Of a stretch of 5,759 bases of DNA, positions 1-5,759 are shown piece after piece (position 1 is the first letter of the stretch; the number at the start of each line of letters is the position of its first letter). The stretch comes from Candidatus Omnitrophota bacterium (GTDB taxonomy: Bacteria > Omnitrophota > Gorgyraeia > Tantalellales > Tantalellaceae). A model generated the notes under the pieces. That model saw only the letters and a program-made list of their open reading frames with translations. It was not told where the DNA came from and did no database searches. The position numbers were made by a program, and so were the translations under genes. The stretch covers positions 1 to 5,759 of the forward strand of contig JAUWWB010000074.1 in NCBI GenBank assembly GCA_030617085.1, in the 5' to 3' direction.

Positions 1-26
1 CATTTCACATAAATGTGAAATGTGAA
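1..26. repeat. Inverted array of 7-bp units (TTCACAT / ATGTGAA)
   Basis: Bases 1-10 and 13-22 are perfect reverse complements (catttcacat and atgtgaaatg) separated by AA. Read as heptads, TTCACAT at 4-10 is followed by AA and then two tandem ATGTGAA units at 13-19 and 20-26. The CAT at 1-3 looks like the end of a further TTCACAT cut off by the window edge. The array could fold as a cruciform or hairpin, but no T-run follows on the + strand, so it is not a standard terminator for a rightward transcript. The next bases (27-37, gacctgacccc) resemble a sequence I associate with dispersed REP/RAYT-type repeats, but that link is from memory only. Confidence 0.75.
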
Positions 27-44
27 GACCTGACCCCGCTCTTG

Positions 45-64
45 CGCCTTAACCAGGCGGGGAA
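45..64 (+). promoter_or_regulatory. Weak purine-rich ribosome binding region within a small hairpin
   Basis: AGGCGGGGAA at 55-64 is the only purine-rich stretch at suitable distance (about 6 bases) from the ATG at 71, and it is a poor match to AGGAGG. Its first part, AGGCG (55-59), is exactly complementary to CGCCT at 45-49 with a five-base loop (TAACC), so the site could be partly hidden in mRNA. A five-pair stem may be chance. No convincing promoter is visible in the 70 bases available. Confidence 0.35.
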
Positions 65-70
65 TACGAT

Positions 71-973
71 ATGACAAACGGTTTAAGATCCAGACAGATT
101 ATATTGCTTATAACCCTTGCCGTTGCGGTTTGTGTTTTGGGGGGGTGTGGGAGTAAGGCAGTGCCTGTCCGGATCGATGTCAGCGCGGAGGCTGCGGTGA
201 TCGTGGAGGCGGGGAGCGGGAAGGTGCTTTTCGCGAAGAACGCGGACGGGCGGTTTCCGCCGGCTTCGACTACGAAGGTCATGACGGCTATCGTCGCGTT
301 GGAAAACCTTTCTCCGGGAAACGAGATAACCGCGGGGGATAAGGTGCTTCGCGTCGAACCTACGATAGCGGGGCTCAAGCCGGGAGTGAGGTACCCCCTG
401 GAAGACCTTCTTGAGGCGATACTGATAAGATCAGCCAATGACGCCGCGGTGGCCATAGCGGAGGGGGCCTGCGGCAGTGAGGAGGGTTTCGCGGGCCTGA
501 TGAACGCCAAGGCGGAAAGGCTGGGGATGGAGGATACCTTTTTCGCTACGGCTTCCGGGCTTCCGACAGGTAAAAAGGACAGCCAGTATACCACGGCAAA
601 GGATCTCGCGCGGATGATGCGCTATGCCCTGCGGCATGAGAGCATTCTTGAGATAATGTCCCGGAAAACGGCGGATATTTGCGGCAGCGACGGGCGGAAG
701 ATACATTTAAAGACGCATAATAAATCCCTTTTGCGCGGCGGTGACGCCGCGTGGGGAAAGACGGGGTATACCAGGCAGGCAAGGCTCACGTTCGTGGGCG
801 TGGAAGCTTCTCATGAGCCCCGGATAGTGTTCGCGTTCCTGCGCTCTACCGACCTCTGGGGCGATGTGGCGAAGCTGAGAACGAATGGTCTGGAACTCTA
901 CGACCAAAGGCACAGGACAGTCTTTTCCGGGATCATTAACTGGATAAAATCGTGGATAGTCGATAGTGGATAG
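71..973 (+). CDS. D-alanyl-D-alanine carboxypeptidase (peptidase S11, PBP5/6-like), predicted lipoprotein
   Basis: A penicillin-binding protein of the S11 family, expected to remove the terminal D-Ala from peptidoglycan pentapeptides outside the cytoplasmic membrane. All three active-site motifs are present in order in the 300-residue product: SxxK as S66-T-T-K69 (catalytic Ser66), SxN as S121-A-N123, and KTG as K230-T-G232. The N-terminus has Arg6/Arg8, a hydrophobic stretch (about 10-25) and a lipobox-like L23-G-G-C26, so Cys26 is probably lipidated. Length is close to the catalytic domain alone: the roughly 90-residue C-terminal beta domain of PBP5 (about 400 aa) is missing. The tail after about residue 283 is short and hydrophobic (Ile, Trp) and could be a membrane-binding amphipathic helix. 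The last six codons and the TAG stop lie inside the heptad array at 953-1001, so the native C-terminus has probably been replaced or extended by repeat DNA. The start at 71 is chosen because it gives a complete signal peptide. The family call is secure; the paralogue (dacA, dacC, dacF) cannot be named. Confidence 0.93.
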   Translation: MTNGLRSRQIILLITLAVAVCVLGGCGSKAVPVRIDVSAEAAVIVEAGSGKVLFAKNADGRFPPASTTKVMTAIVALENLSPGNEITAGDKVLRVEPTIAGLKPGVRYPLEDLLEAILIRSANDAAVAIAEGACGSEEGFAGLMNAKAERLGMEDTFFATASGLPTGKKDSQYTTAKDLARMMRYALRHESILEIMSRKTADICGSDGRKIHLKTHNKSLLRGGDAAWGKTGYTRQARLTFVGVEASHEPRIVFAFLRSTDLWGDVAKLRTNGLELYDQRHRTVFSGIINWIKSWIVDSG

Positions 974-1001
974 TTGATAGTCCACCATCCACCATCCACC
1001 A
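953..1001. repeat. Array of seven in-register 7-bp units overlapping the 3' end of the carboxypeptidase gene
   Basis: Seven heptads follow without a break: TGGATAG (953), TCGATAG (960), TGGATAG (967), TTGATAG (974), then TCCACCA three times (981, 988, 995). The first four differ only at position 2. The second group, read on the other strand, is TGGTGGA, so the array may be two diverged sets facing each other. GTGGA at 966-970 can pair with TCCAC at 981-985 across a 10-base loop. No T-run follows, so intrinsic termination is not supported. The units at 953-973 are translated as the end of the upstream protein, including its TAG stop at 971-973. Confidence 0.88.
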
Positions 1002-1012
1002 AATAATAATGC

Positions 1013-1042
1013 TTGACTGGCGCGTGTTACTGTAAGTATCAT
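1013..1042 (+). promoter_or_regulatory. Sigma70-like promoter for the GH57-GT5 fusion gene
   Basis: TTGACT at 1013-1018 (5 of 6 to TTGACA) and TATCAT at 1037-1042 (5 of 6 to TATAAT) are separated by 18 bases. An AT-rich stretch (aaataataat, 1001-1010) sits just upstream of the -35 box. The expected transcription start, about 6-8 bases past the -10 box, falls near 1048-1050, just before the ATG at 1052. The transcript would then be leaderless or nearly so, which fits the lack of a Shine-Dalgarno site there. This rests on pattern matching only. Confidence 0.55.
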
Positions 1043-1051
1043 ATGCGAATT

Positions 1052-4000
1052 ATGGAAAAGAAACTTCCTGTTGCATTTCTCTGGCACCTGCATCAGCCGT
1101 TGTACAAGGACTTTGTCACGGGGAAGTATTATCTTCCCTGGGTGAGGCTGCATGCGACTTATTCCTACCTGGACATGGTATCCATACTTGAGGATTTTCC
1201 GCGCGTGAAAGTCACATTCAACCTTACTCCGTCGTTGATCTGGCAGTTGCTTGACCTGTCGGGGGAAGTGCCTGTCGATGACATTTATCTTCAGTTGTCC
1301 GAGAAAGACGCCGCGGACCTTACCGATGAGGACAAATGTTTTCTGTTGAAGAATTTTTTCTCGTGCGATCTGGAGAGGGCCATATCGCCTTTTAAAAAAT
1401 ACCGTAAGCTTTTTTCCATGAGGGGGGACGATCTGAGTGAAAAAAGGCTCATGAGGAAGAGCCGGGAATTCAGCGTGCCGGACCTCAGGGATCTGCAGGT
1501 GTTTTTTAACCTTGCCTGGTGCGGTTTTACCTTGAAGGAGAAGGACCCGCTCGTCAGGGAACTCGCGCGGAAAGGGGGCGGGTATACCGAAGACGAAAAG
1601 CTGTCGCTTCTAAAGCGCCAGAAGGAGGTCGTCGCCTCGATCATCCCGACGTATAAGCGGCTGCAGGACGAGGGCAGGATAGAGATATCCACGTCGCCCT
1701 ACTACCACCCGATCCTGCCGCTTTTGTGCAGGGGTAAGTCCCAGGAGGGTTTTGATTTCTGCGAGGACGCGAAAGCGCAGGTGAAGAAAGCCGTGGTCCT
1801 TTACGAGGAGGTGTTCGGGAAAAAGCCGGCGGGCATGTGGCCGTCGGAGGGCAGCGTCAGCCAGGAGATAATCCCGATGCTGGCGGATGAAGGCATCAAG
1901 TGGATCGCCACGGATGAAGGCATCCTGTACGAGTCCTTCAAAGGTAAGGCCGTCCCCAGGGAGGAGCTTATCTACAGGGCCTATACGGCTTCGCAGGACG
2001 GCAGGTCGATCGACATGGTCTTCAGGGATATCAATATCTCCAACGCGGTAAGTTTCAGGTATTCCGGGCTTCCGGGGAAAGACGCGGCGGCTGATCTCTT
2101 CAAGGATATAGCGGGTATCAGGAAAACGACAAGGTCATCGGGCGGCGAACACGTCGTTGCCGTTATCCTGGACGGCGAGAACCCCTGGCCGTATTACCGG
2201 GAAGGGGGTAAAGAATTTCTTTCCGAGATCTACAGGCGGATGTCTTCCGGGAAGGATATCGAACCGGTGACCATCGGCGGATACCTTGCCTCGCACAAGA
2301 AGAGGAAGATCATAAAAAGGCTCGCGAGCGGGTCGTGGATAAACCGCAGTTTCAGGAAATGGATAGGGCTGCCGCAGAAGAACCTGGCGTGGAATTACCT
2401 GGCGCGGGCAAGGAAGAAACTTTTCAGTTCGGGCCGGCCCTGCGCCGACGCCCTGGAAGAGCTGTATATCGCCGAAGGCAGCGACTGGTTCTGGTGGTAC
2501 GACGAATTCGGCACGGAGCTCAACTTCGTGTTTGACGATCTTTTCAGGATGCACCTCGCGAACGCCTTCCGGCTCGAGGGCAGGAAGGTGCCCGATTACC
2601 TGAGGCGTCCGATACCTTCGGTGGTATTCGAAAAAGGACTTGAGGAGGTCATGCCCGCGCATGTCATGGCGGTCTACCCCAAAGTGCTTATCGTCTCGCC
2701 CGAGGTGTTCCCGTTCGCGAAGACGGGCGGGCTGGCCGACGTGACGGGGAGCCTCTCGAAGGCGCTCGTATCGCTCGGGTGCGAGGTAAGGGCCATAATG
2801 CCGTTTTATAAATGCGTCGCGGAAGGGGGCTTTGAAATGGAAAAGGAGGCCTCCCATATCAAGCGTCCGCTTCCGGGAGGGCTGTTCGGTTTTGACCTTC
2901 ACAGCAACAGGACCGGCGGCGTTACCACGTATTTTGTCGATAAGAAGAGATTTTTCGCAAGGGACGGGCTTTACGGCACCGCCTCGGGGGATTTCCGCGA
3001 CAACGCTTTCAGGTTCGGTTTCTTTTCCGCGGCGGTGCTTGACGCCGTCAAGACGCTTGATTTTAAGCCGGATGTCATACATTGCAACGACTGGCAGACG
3101 GCGCTGGTGCCGTTTTATCTCAGGTTCAGGCTTTCGGGGGATGATTTTTATGACGGCATAAAGACGCTCTTTACGATCCACAACATGGCATACCAGGGGA
3201 TTTTCGGCAGGAACGTCATGCACGCGATAGGGGTACCGGAAAGCTTTTTCAACATGCACGACCTCGAGTTCCACGGGAAATTGAACTTCATGAAATCCGG
3301 GATACTTTATTCCGACGCCGTAAGCACGGTAAGCCGCCGCTACGCAGAGGAAGTGATGACAGCTGAATACGGGTGCGGCCTCGAGGAGGTTCTGCGCCTG
3401 AGGAGGAAGGCGTTTTACGGGATACTTAACGGCGTGGACTATTCCGTGTGGAGTCCGGAAAGTGACAGGTTTATCGCGTCCAACTATGACGCCGCGGCAA
3501 TGGAGAAAAAGCTCGAATGCAAAAAAGACCTTCTTGAATACACGGGCCTTCCGCTTTCGCCGGAGGCGCCATTGCTGGGCTGCGTCACCAGGCTTGCCGA
3601 ACAGAAGGGGATGGACCTTTTGGCCGGCATAATGGGCGAAGTCGTAAAGCTGGGCGCCGGCGTGGTCATCCTCGGCTGGGGCGACGAACATTACAACAGG
3701 CTGTTCTCGGCCCTGGAGGCGAAGTATCCCCGTAACCTGCACGTGCATACCGGTTTCAACGAAGAGTTGGCCCATAAGATAGAGGCCGGATGTGACATTT
3801 TCGTCATGCCTTCAAGATACGAACCATGCGGCCTCAACCAGATGTACAGCGTAAAATACGGCACTATTCCCGTCGTAAGGGCTACGGGCGGGCTTGACGA
3901 CGTTATCGTGGATTTCGATAAGGACAGCGAGAAAGGGAACGGGTTCAAATTCGGCCCGGCAACCGGAGAGGCCCTTTACGGCGCCATAAAAAGGGCCGTG

Positions 4001-4123
4001 ACCATTTTTGAGGATAAACCTTCATGGAAAAAACTCATGGCCAACGCCATGGCCTGCGATTTCTCCTGGACGCATGCCGCGGAGCAGTATTTGAAGTTGT
4101 ACCGGAAGTTGATGGCGGGGTGA
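1052..4123 (+). CDS. glgA: Bifunctional GH57 alpha-glucan hydrolase/transferase - GT5 glycogen synthase fusion
   Basis: A 1023-residue two-enzyme fusion, numbered from the ATG at 1052. Residues about 1-525 form a GH57 domain: the N-terminal HLHQP motif (His12, His14), the YYHPILPLL motif near 217-225, the nucleophile motif WPSEG (Glu266), the acid/base motif LDGENPW (Asp374), and a conserved DWFWWY near 478-483. After a short linker, residues about 542-1023 are a full-length GT5 domain (about 480 aa, the usual GlgA length): KTGGLADV near 557-564 for NDP-glucose binding, CNDWQ near 678, IHNMAYQG near 709, R847 and K852 in RLAEQKG, and Glu924 in SRYEPCGLNQ. GlgA extends alpha-1,4-glucan from ADP-glucose; the GH57 half should cleave or transfer alpha-glucan, but its exact activity (amylase, amylopullulanase-like, transferase) cannot be told. 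No signal peptide is seen, so it is cytoplasmic. In-frame TTG at 1013 and ATG at 1043 are alternative starts; 1052 is preferred because the TTG lies in the -35 box and the HxHQP motif normally lies about 10 residues from the N-terminus. No stop or frameshift occurs at the junction. The gene symbol refers to the GT5 half only. Confidence 0.93.
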   Translation: MEKKLPVAFLWHLHQPLYKDFVTGKYYLPWVRLHATYSYLDMVSILEDFPRVKVTFNLTPSLIWQLLDLSGEVPVDDIYLQLSEKDAADLTDEDKCFLLKNFFSCDLERAISPFKKYRKLFSMRGDDLSEKRLMRKSREFSVPDLRDLQVFFNLAWCGFTLKEKDPLVRELARKGGGYTEDEKLSLLKRQKEVVASIIPTYKRLQDEGRIEISTSPYYHPILPLLCRGKSQEGFDFCEDAKAQVKKAVVLYEEVFGKKPAGMWPSEGSVSQEIIPMLADEGIKWIATDEGILYESFKGKAVPREELIYRAYTASQDGRSIDMVFRDINISNAVSFRYSGLPGKDAAADLFKDIAGIRKTTRSSGGEHVVAVILDGENPWPYYREGGKEFLSEIYRRMSSGKDIEPVTIGGYLASHKKRKIIKRLASGSWINRSFRKWIGLPQKNLAWNYLARARKKLFSSGRPCADALEELYIAEGSDWFWWYDEFGTELNFVFDDLFRMHLANAFRLEGRKVPDYLRRPIPSVVFEKGLEEVMPAHVMAVYPKVLIVSPEVFPFAKTGGLADVTGSLSKALVSLGCEVRAIMPFYKCVAEGGFEMEKEASHIKRPLPGGLFGFDLHSNRTGGVTTYFVDKKRFFARDGLYGTASGDFRDNAFRFGFFSAAVLDAVKTLDFKPDVIHCNDWQTALVPFYLRFRLSGDDFYDGIKTLFTIHNMAYQGIFGRNVMHAIGVPESFFNMHDLEFHGKLNFMKSGILYSDAVSTVSRRYAEEVMTAEYGCGLEEVLRLRRKAFYGILNGVDYSVWSPESDRFIASNYDAAAMEKKLECKKDLLEYTGLPLSPEAPLLGCVTRLAEQKGMDLLAGIMGEVVKLGAGVVILGWGDEHYNRLFSALEAKYPRNLHVHTGFNEELAHKIEAGCDIFVMPSRYEPCGLNQMYSVKYGTIPVVRATGGLDDVIVDFDKDSEKGNGFKFGPATGEALYGAIKRAVTIFEDKPSWKKLMANAMACDFSWTHAAEQYLKLYRKLMAG

Positions 4124-4126
4124 GGG

Positions 4127-4161
4127 TAGTTCATAGTTCGGGGTTCGGAGTTCGGAGTGCG
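4127..4161. repeat. Degenerate array of five 7-bp units just after the fusion gene
   Basis: Five consecutive heptads start three bases after the TGA stop: TAGTTCA (4127), TAGTTCG (4134), GGGTTCG (4141), GAGTTCG (4148), GAGTGCG (4155). The consensus is roughly KAGTTCG. This is the third 7-bp-period array in the window and differs in sequence from the other two. It resembles heptanucleotide intergenic repeats that I recall from environmental bacterial genomes, where they give spurious ORFs reading like ELRTPNSELRTPN; that comparison is from memory. Confidence 0.8.
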
Positions 4162-4168
4162 TGGGGGG

Positions 4169-4198
4169 GCGAAGCGAAGGATCTCTGCCAGGGGGCAG
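4169..4198. repeat. Possible fragment of a dispersed intergenic repeat plus a small hairpin
   Basis: GCGAAGCGAAGGATCTC at 4169-4185 is, on the other strand, GAGATCCTTCGCTTCGC. I recall this as one half of a dispersed palindromic element in many environmental bacterial genomes; the expected partner half (ATCCTGA) is absent here, so this would be a remnant. It runs into a short hairpin, CTGCC (4185-4189) with GGCAG (4194-4198) around AGGG. No T-run follows, so it is not an intrinsic terminator. Both points are tentative. Confidence 0.35.
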
Positions 4199-4212
4199 GC
4201 GGGTCACGATAG

Positions 4213-4218
4213 AAGGAG
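4213..4218 (+). promoter_or_regulatory. Strong Shine-Dalgarno site for the downstream GH57 gene
   Basis: AAGGAG lies five bases before the ATG at 4224, a good sequence and spacing. It fixes the start of the third gene and contrasts with the missing site before the fusion gene. No clear promoter is visible in the 100-base gap, so co-transcription with the fusion gene is likely but not shown. Confidence 0.85.
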
Positions 4219-4223
4219 ATGCG

Positions 4224-5759
4224 ATGAAGACCGATTTTGCAATGGCAATTCATTTTCACCAGCCGACCGGGAATTTTGACAGTGTTATCGAGCGGGCGTG
4301 CGATATGTGTTATCTGCCGTTTTTGCGGACCTTGAAGGGGTATCCGGGCATAAAGATGAGCTTCCATTTCTCGGGGTGCCTCCTGGAATGGGCCGAAGCA
4401 AAGAGGCCTGAGATCATCAGCATGGTCCGCGAGATGGCCGAAGACGGCCAGGTGGAGGTCATAAGCGGCGGGTTTTATGAGCCCGTACTTCCTTCGATCC
4501 CGCCGGGGGACAGGGTCCGGCAGATAAATATGCTGAGCGAATACATCCGCGCCAGACTGTCGTACGAACCGAAGGGGGCGTGTATCGCGGAACGGGTGTG
4601 GGAACCCGGCCTGCCGTCCGACCTGCATGAGGCGGGGATAAAATACGTGATACTTGACGATACGCATTTCCTCTATTCCGGCATTCCAAAAGATAAGACC
4701 TACGGGTATTACGTTACCGAGGACAATGCCCGGTCGGTTGCCGTCTTTCCCTCGGATAAGGTCCTGAGGTACCATATTCCCTTTAAGATGCCGCATGAAT
4801 GCATGGATTACATGCGGGACGTTCTGCGCAGGGTCGAGAGGCCCCTTTTTATCTACGGCGACGACGGTGAAAAGTTCGGCGAATGGCCGGGAACGCACAA
4901 ATGGGTGTTTGAGGAGAAATGGCTCGAGAAATTTTTTGATGAACTTGCGCGGAACGCGGACTGGCTGAACACCGTGAAGCTTTCCGAGTGTCTTGAAAAA
5001 AGACAGCCCATGGGAAGGGCGTACCTCTCCACGACTTCTTACGAGGAGATGCTCGAGTGGGCGCTTCCGTCCGAAAGCGGGATGCAGATGGAGGACGTTA
5101 TCGATGACCTGCGGCAGTCGGGGAAGGAAGAGTGGTACAGGCCTTTTATCAGGGGAGGGTTCTGGCGCAACTTTCTGGCAAAATATCCCGAATCGAACCA
5201 CATGAACAAAAAGATGATATACGTGAGCAGGAAACTGGAGGGCCTTCGCGCCACGAGGGCTGTGAAGGGACTTCTGGCGGAAGCCGAAAAGGACCTCTTC
5301 CGCGGCCAGTGCAACTGCGCGTACTGGCACGGCGTGTTCGGCGGGTTGTACATGTTCCACCTCAGGAGGGCGGTTTACCATCACCTGATAAGGAGCGAGG
5401 CCCTGATGGACAGTGCCCGTTATGGAAAGAGGCAGTTTTGTGAGGCCGATGTTCTCGATATGGACGCTGACGGGTTCGATGAAGTGGTGCTTGAGAACAG
5501 GGAGCTGTCCCTGTACTTCGCCCCGGCCGGGGGCGGGATGCTGAAAGAGCTTGATTCAAAGCGGGCCTGCCAGAACCTGATGAATACTCTTGCCCGCAGG
5601 AAAGAGGCCTATCACAGGAGGATACTGGAGCAGATAGAGGAAGAGGCCCGGGAAGCGCCGGGCGAAGCCAGGACCATTCATGACGATATCAAGACCGTTA
5701 ACGCCGGCATAAGGGAACACATGGCCTATGATCGGTACCCCCGCTACGGCCTCATAGAC
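4224..5759 (+). CDS. GH57 4-alpha-glucanotransferase / alpha-amylase type enzyme (3' end beyond the window)
   Basis: The first 512 residues of a GH57 enzyme resembling the 4-alpha-glucanotransferase of Thermococcus litoralis (TLGT, about 660 aa), which moves alpha-1,4-glucan segments between chains. The reading frame is open from the ATG to the last base of the window. Visible are the N-terminal IHFHQP (His10, His12), the nucleophile motif ERVWEP with Glu123, and the acid/base motif YGDDGEKFGEWPGT with Asp214. Both catalytic residues have the same numbers as those known for TLGT, so the N-terminal barrel aligns with little or no net insertion. The central helical domain (DUF1925-type) covers about 300-390 and includes CNCAYWHGVFGGLY at 362-375. 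From about 400 the C-terminal beta domain (DUF1926-type) begins and is cut off; by family length, roughly 150-200 residues are missing. No signal peptide, so cytoplasmic. It follows the fusion gene by 100 bases and probably acts on the same glucan pool. Transferase versus amylase activity cannot be settled from sequence alone. Confidence 0.92.
   Translation, partial: MKTDFAMAIHFHQPTGNFDSVIERACDMCYLPFLRTLKGYPGIKMSFHFSGCLLEWAEAKRPEIISMVREMAEDGQVEVISGGFYEPVLPSIPPGDRVRQINMLSEYIRARLSYEPKGACIAERVWEPGLPSDLHEAGIKYVILDDTHFLYSGIPKDKTYGYYVTEDNARSVAVFPSDKVLRYHIPFKMPHECMDYMRDVLRRVERPLFIYGDDGEKFGEWPGTHKWVFEEKWLEKFFDELARNADWLNTVKLSECLEKRQPMGRAYLSTTSYEEMLEWALPSESGMQMEDVIDDLRQSGKEEWYRPFIRGGFWRNFLAKYPESNHMNKKMIYVSRKLEGLRATRAVKGLLAEAEKDLFRGQCNCAYWHGVFGGLYMFHLRRAVYHHLIRSEALMDSARYGKRQFCEADVLDMDADGFDEVVLENRELSLYFAPAGGGMLKELDSKRACQNLMNTLARRKEAYHRRILEQIEEEAREAPGEARTIHDDIKTVNAGIREHMAYDRYPRYGLID

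Noticed and set aside
1..22. Perfect 10-bp inverted repeat as an intrinsic terminator of an upstream gene
   Set aside because: The stem is AT-rich and is not followed by a T-run on the + strand. It is better explained as part of an inverted heptad array.
1013..1051. TTG at 1013 or ATG at 1043 as start of the fusion gene
   Set aside because: The TTG is part of a good -35 box and neither has a Shine-Dalgarno site. The ATG at 1043 would lie before the predicted transcription start. The added residues are not typical of a GH57 N-terminus.
1884..1924. 14-base direct repeat (CGGATGAAGGCATC at 1884-1897 and 1911-1924)
   Set aside because: It encodes the similar ADEGI and TDEGI segments of a conserved GH57 helix and strand. 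The coding constraint explains it, and no wider repeat structure surrounds it.
2135..3775. Long minus-strand open frame (546 codons) opposite the fusion gene
   Set aside because: Its codons lie exactly opposite the sense codons. Stops there require TTA, CTA or TCA in the sense gene, which are rare in its codon use. The translation is rich in Arg, His and Pro, shows no family motif, and the sense strand has intact catalytic motifs throughout.
4185..4198. Hairpin CTGCC-AGGG-GGCAG as a terminator between the fusion gene and the next GH57 gene
   Set aside because: The stem has only five pairs and no U-run follows; downstream sequence is the Shine-Dalgarno region of the next gene.
4131..5384. Long minus-strand open frame (417 codons) opposite the GH57 glucanotransferase gene
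   Set aside because: It has the same codon-opposite-codon alignment and the same lack of recognisable motifs. Its end runs into the heptad repeat. The sense gene explains this region fully.

Overview
The window carries two complete genes and one gene cut by the right edge, all on the + strand: a D,D-carboxypeptidase (71-973), a bifunctional GH57 + GT5 glycogen synthase fusion (1052-4123), and a GH57 4-alpha-glucanotransferase/alpha-amylase-type enzyme (4224 to beyond 5759). No RNA gene, CRISPR array, transposase gene or classical terminator was found. No stretch longer than 300 bases lacks a gene. The only non-coding stretches are 1-70, 974-1051 and 4124-4223.

The second and third genes form a cytoplasmic alpha-glucan (glycogen) unit. 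The GT5 half of the fusion should elongate alpha-1,4-glucan from ADP-glucose (or another NDP-glucose). Its attached GH57 half and the separate downstream GH57 enzyme, which belong to different GH57 subfamilies, should cut, trim or transfer alpha-glucan chains. Neither glucan protein has an export signal. The first gene is a peptidoglycan-trimming envelope lipoprotein and is probably a neighbour rather than a functional partner.

All three non-coding gaps contain short arrays with a 7-bp period, each of a different sequence: an inverted TTCACAT/ATGTGAA array at 1-26, TNGATAG plus TCCACCA units at 953-1001, and TAGTTCG/GAGTTCG units at 4127-4161. The middle array runs into the carboxypeptidase gene and supplies its last six codons and its stop. 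A sigma70-like promoter directly after that array would place the transcription start only a few bases before the ATG of the fusion gene, which suggests a leaderless or nearly leaderless mRNA.

The organism is a bacterium: it has an S11 D,D-carboxypeptidase with a lipobox, a strong Shine-Dalgarno site before gene three, and sigma70-like promoter elements. The genes are moderately GC-rich yet use AGG (Arg) and ATA (Ile) freely. Together with the heptanucleotide intergenic repeats and the GH57-based glycogen genes, this resembles environmental lineages such as Omnitrophota or Elusimicrobiota. That placement rests on recalled impression, not on a search, and is of low confidence.
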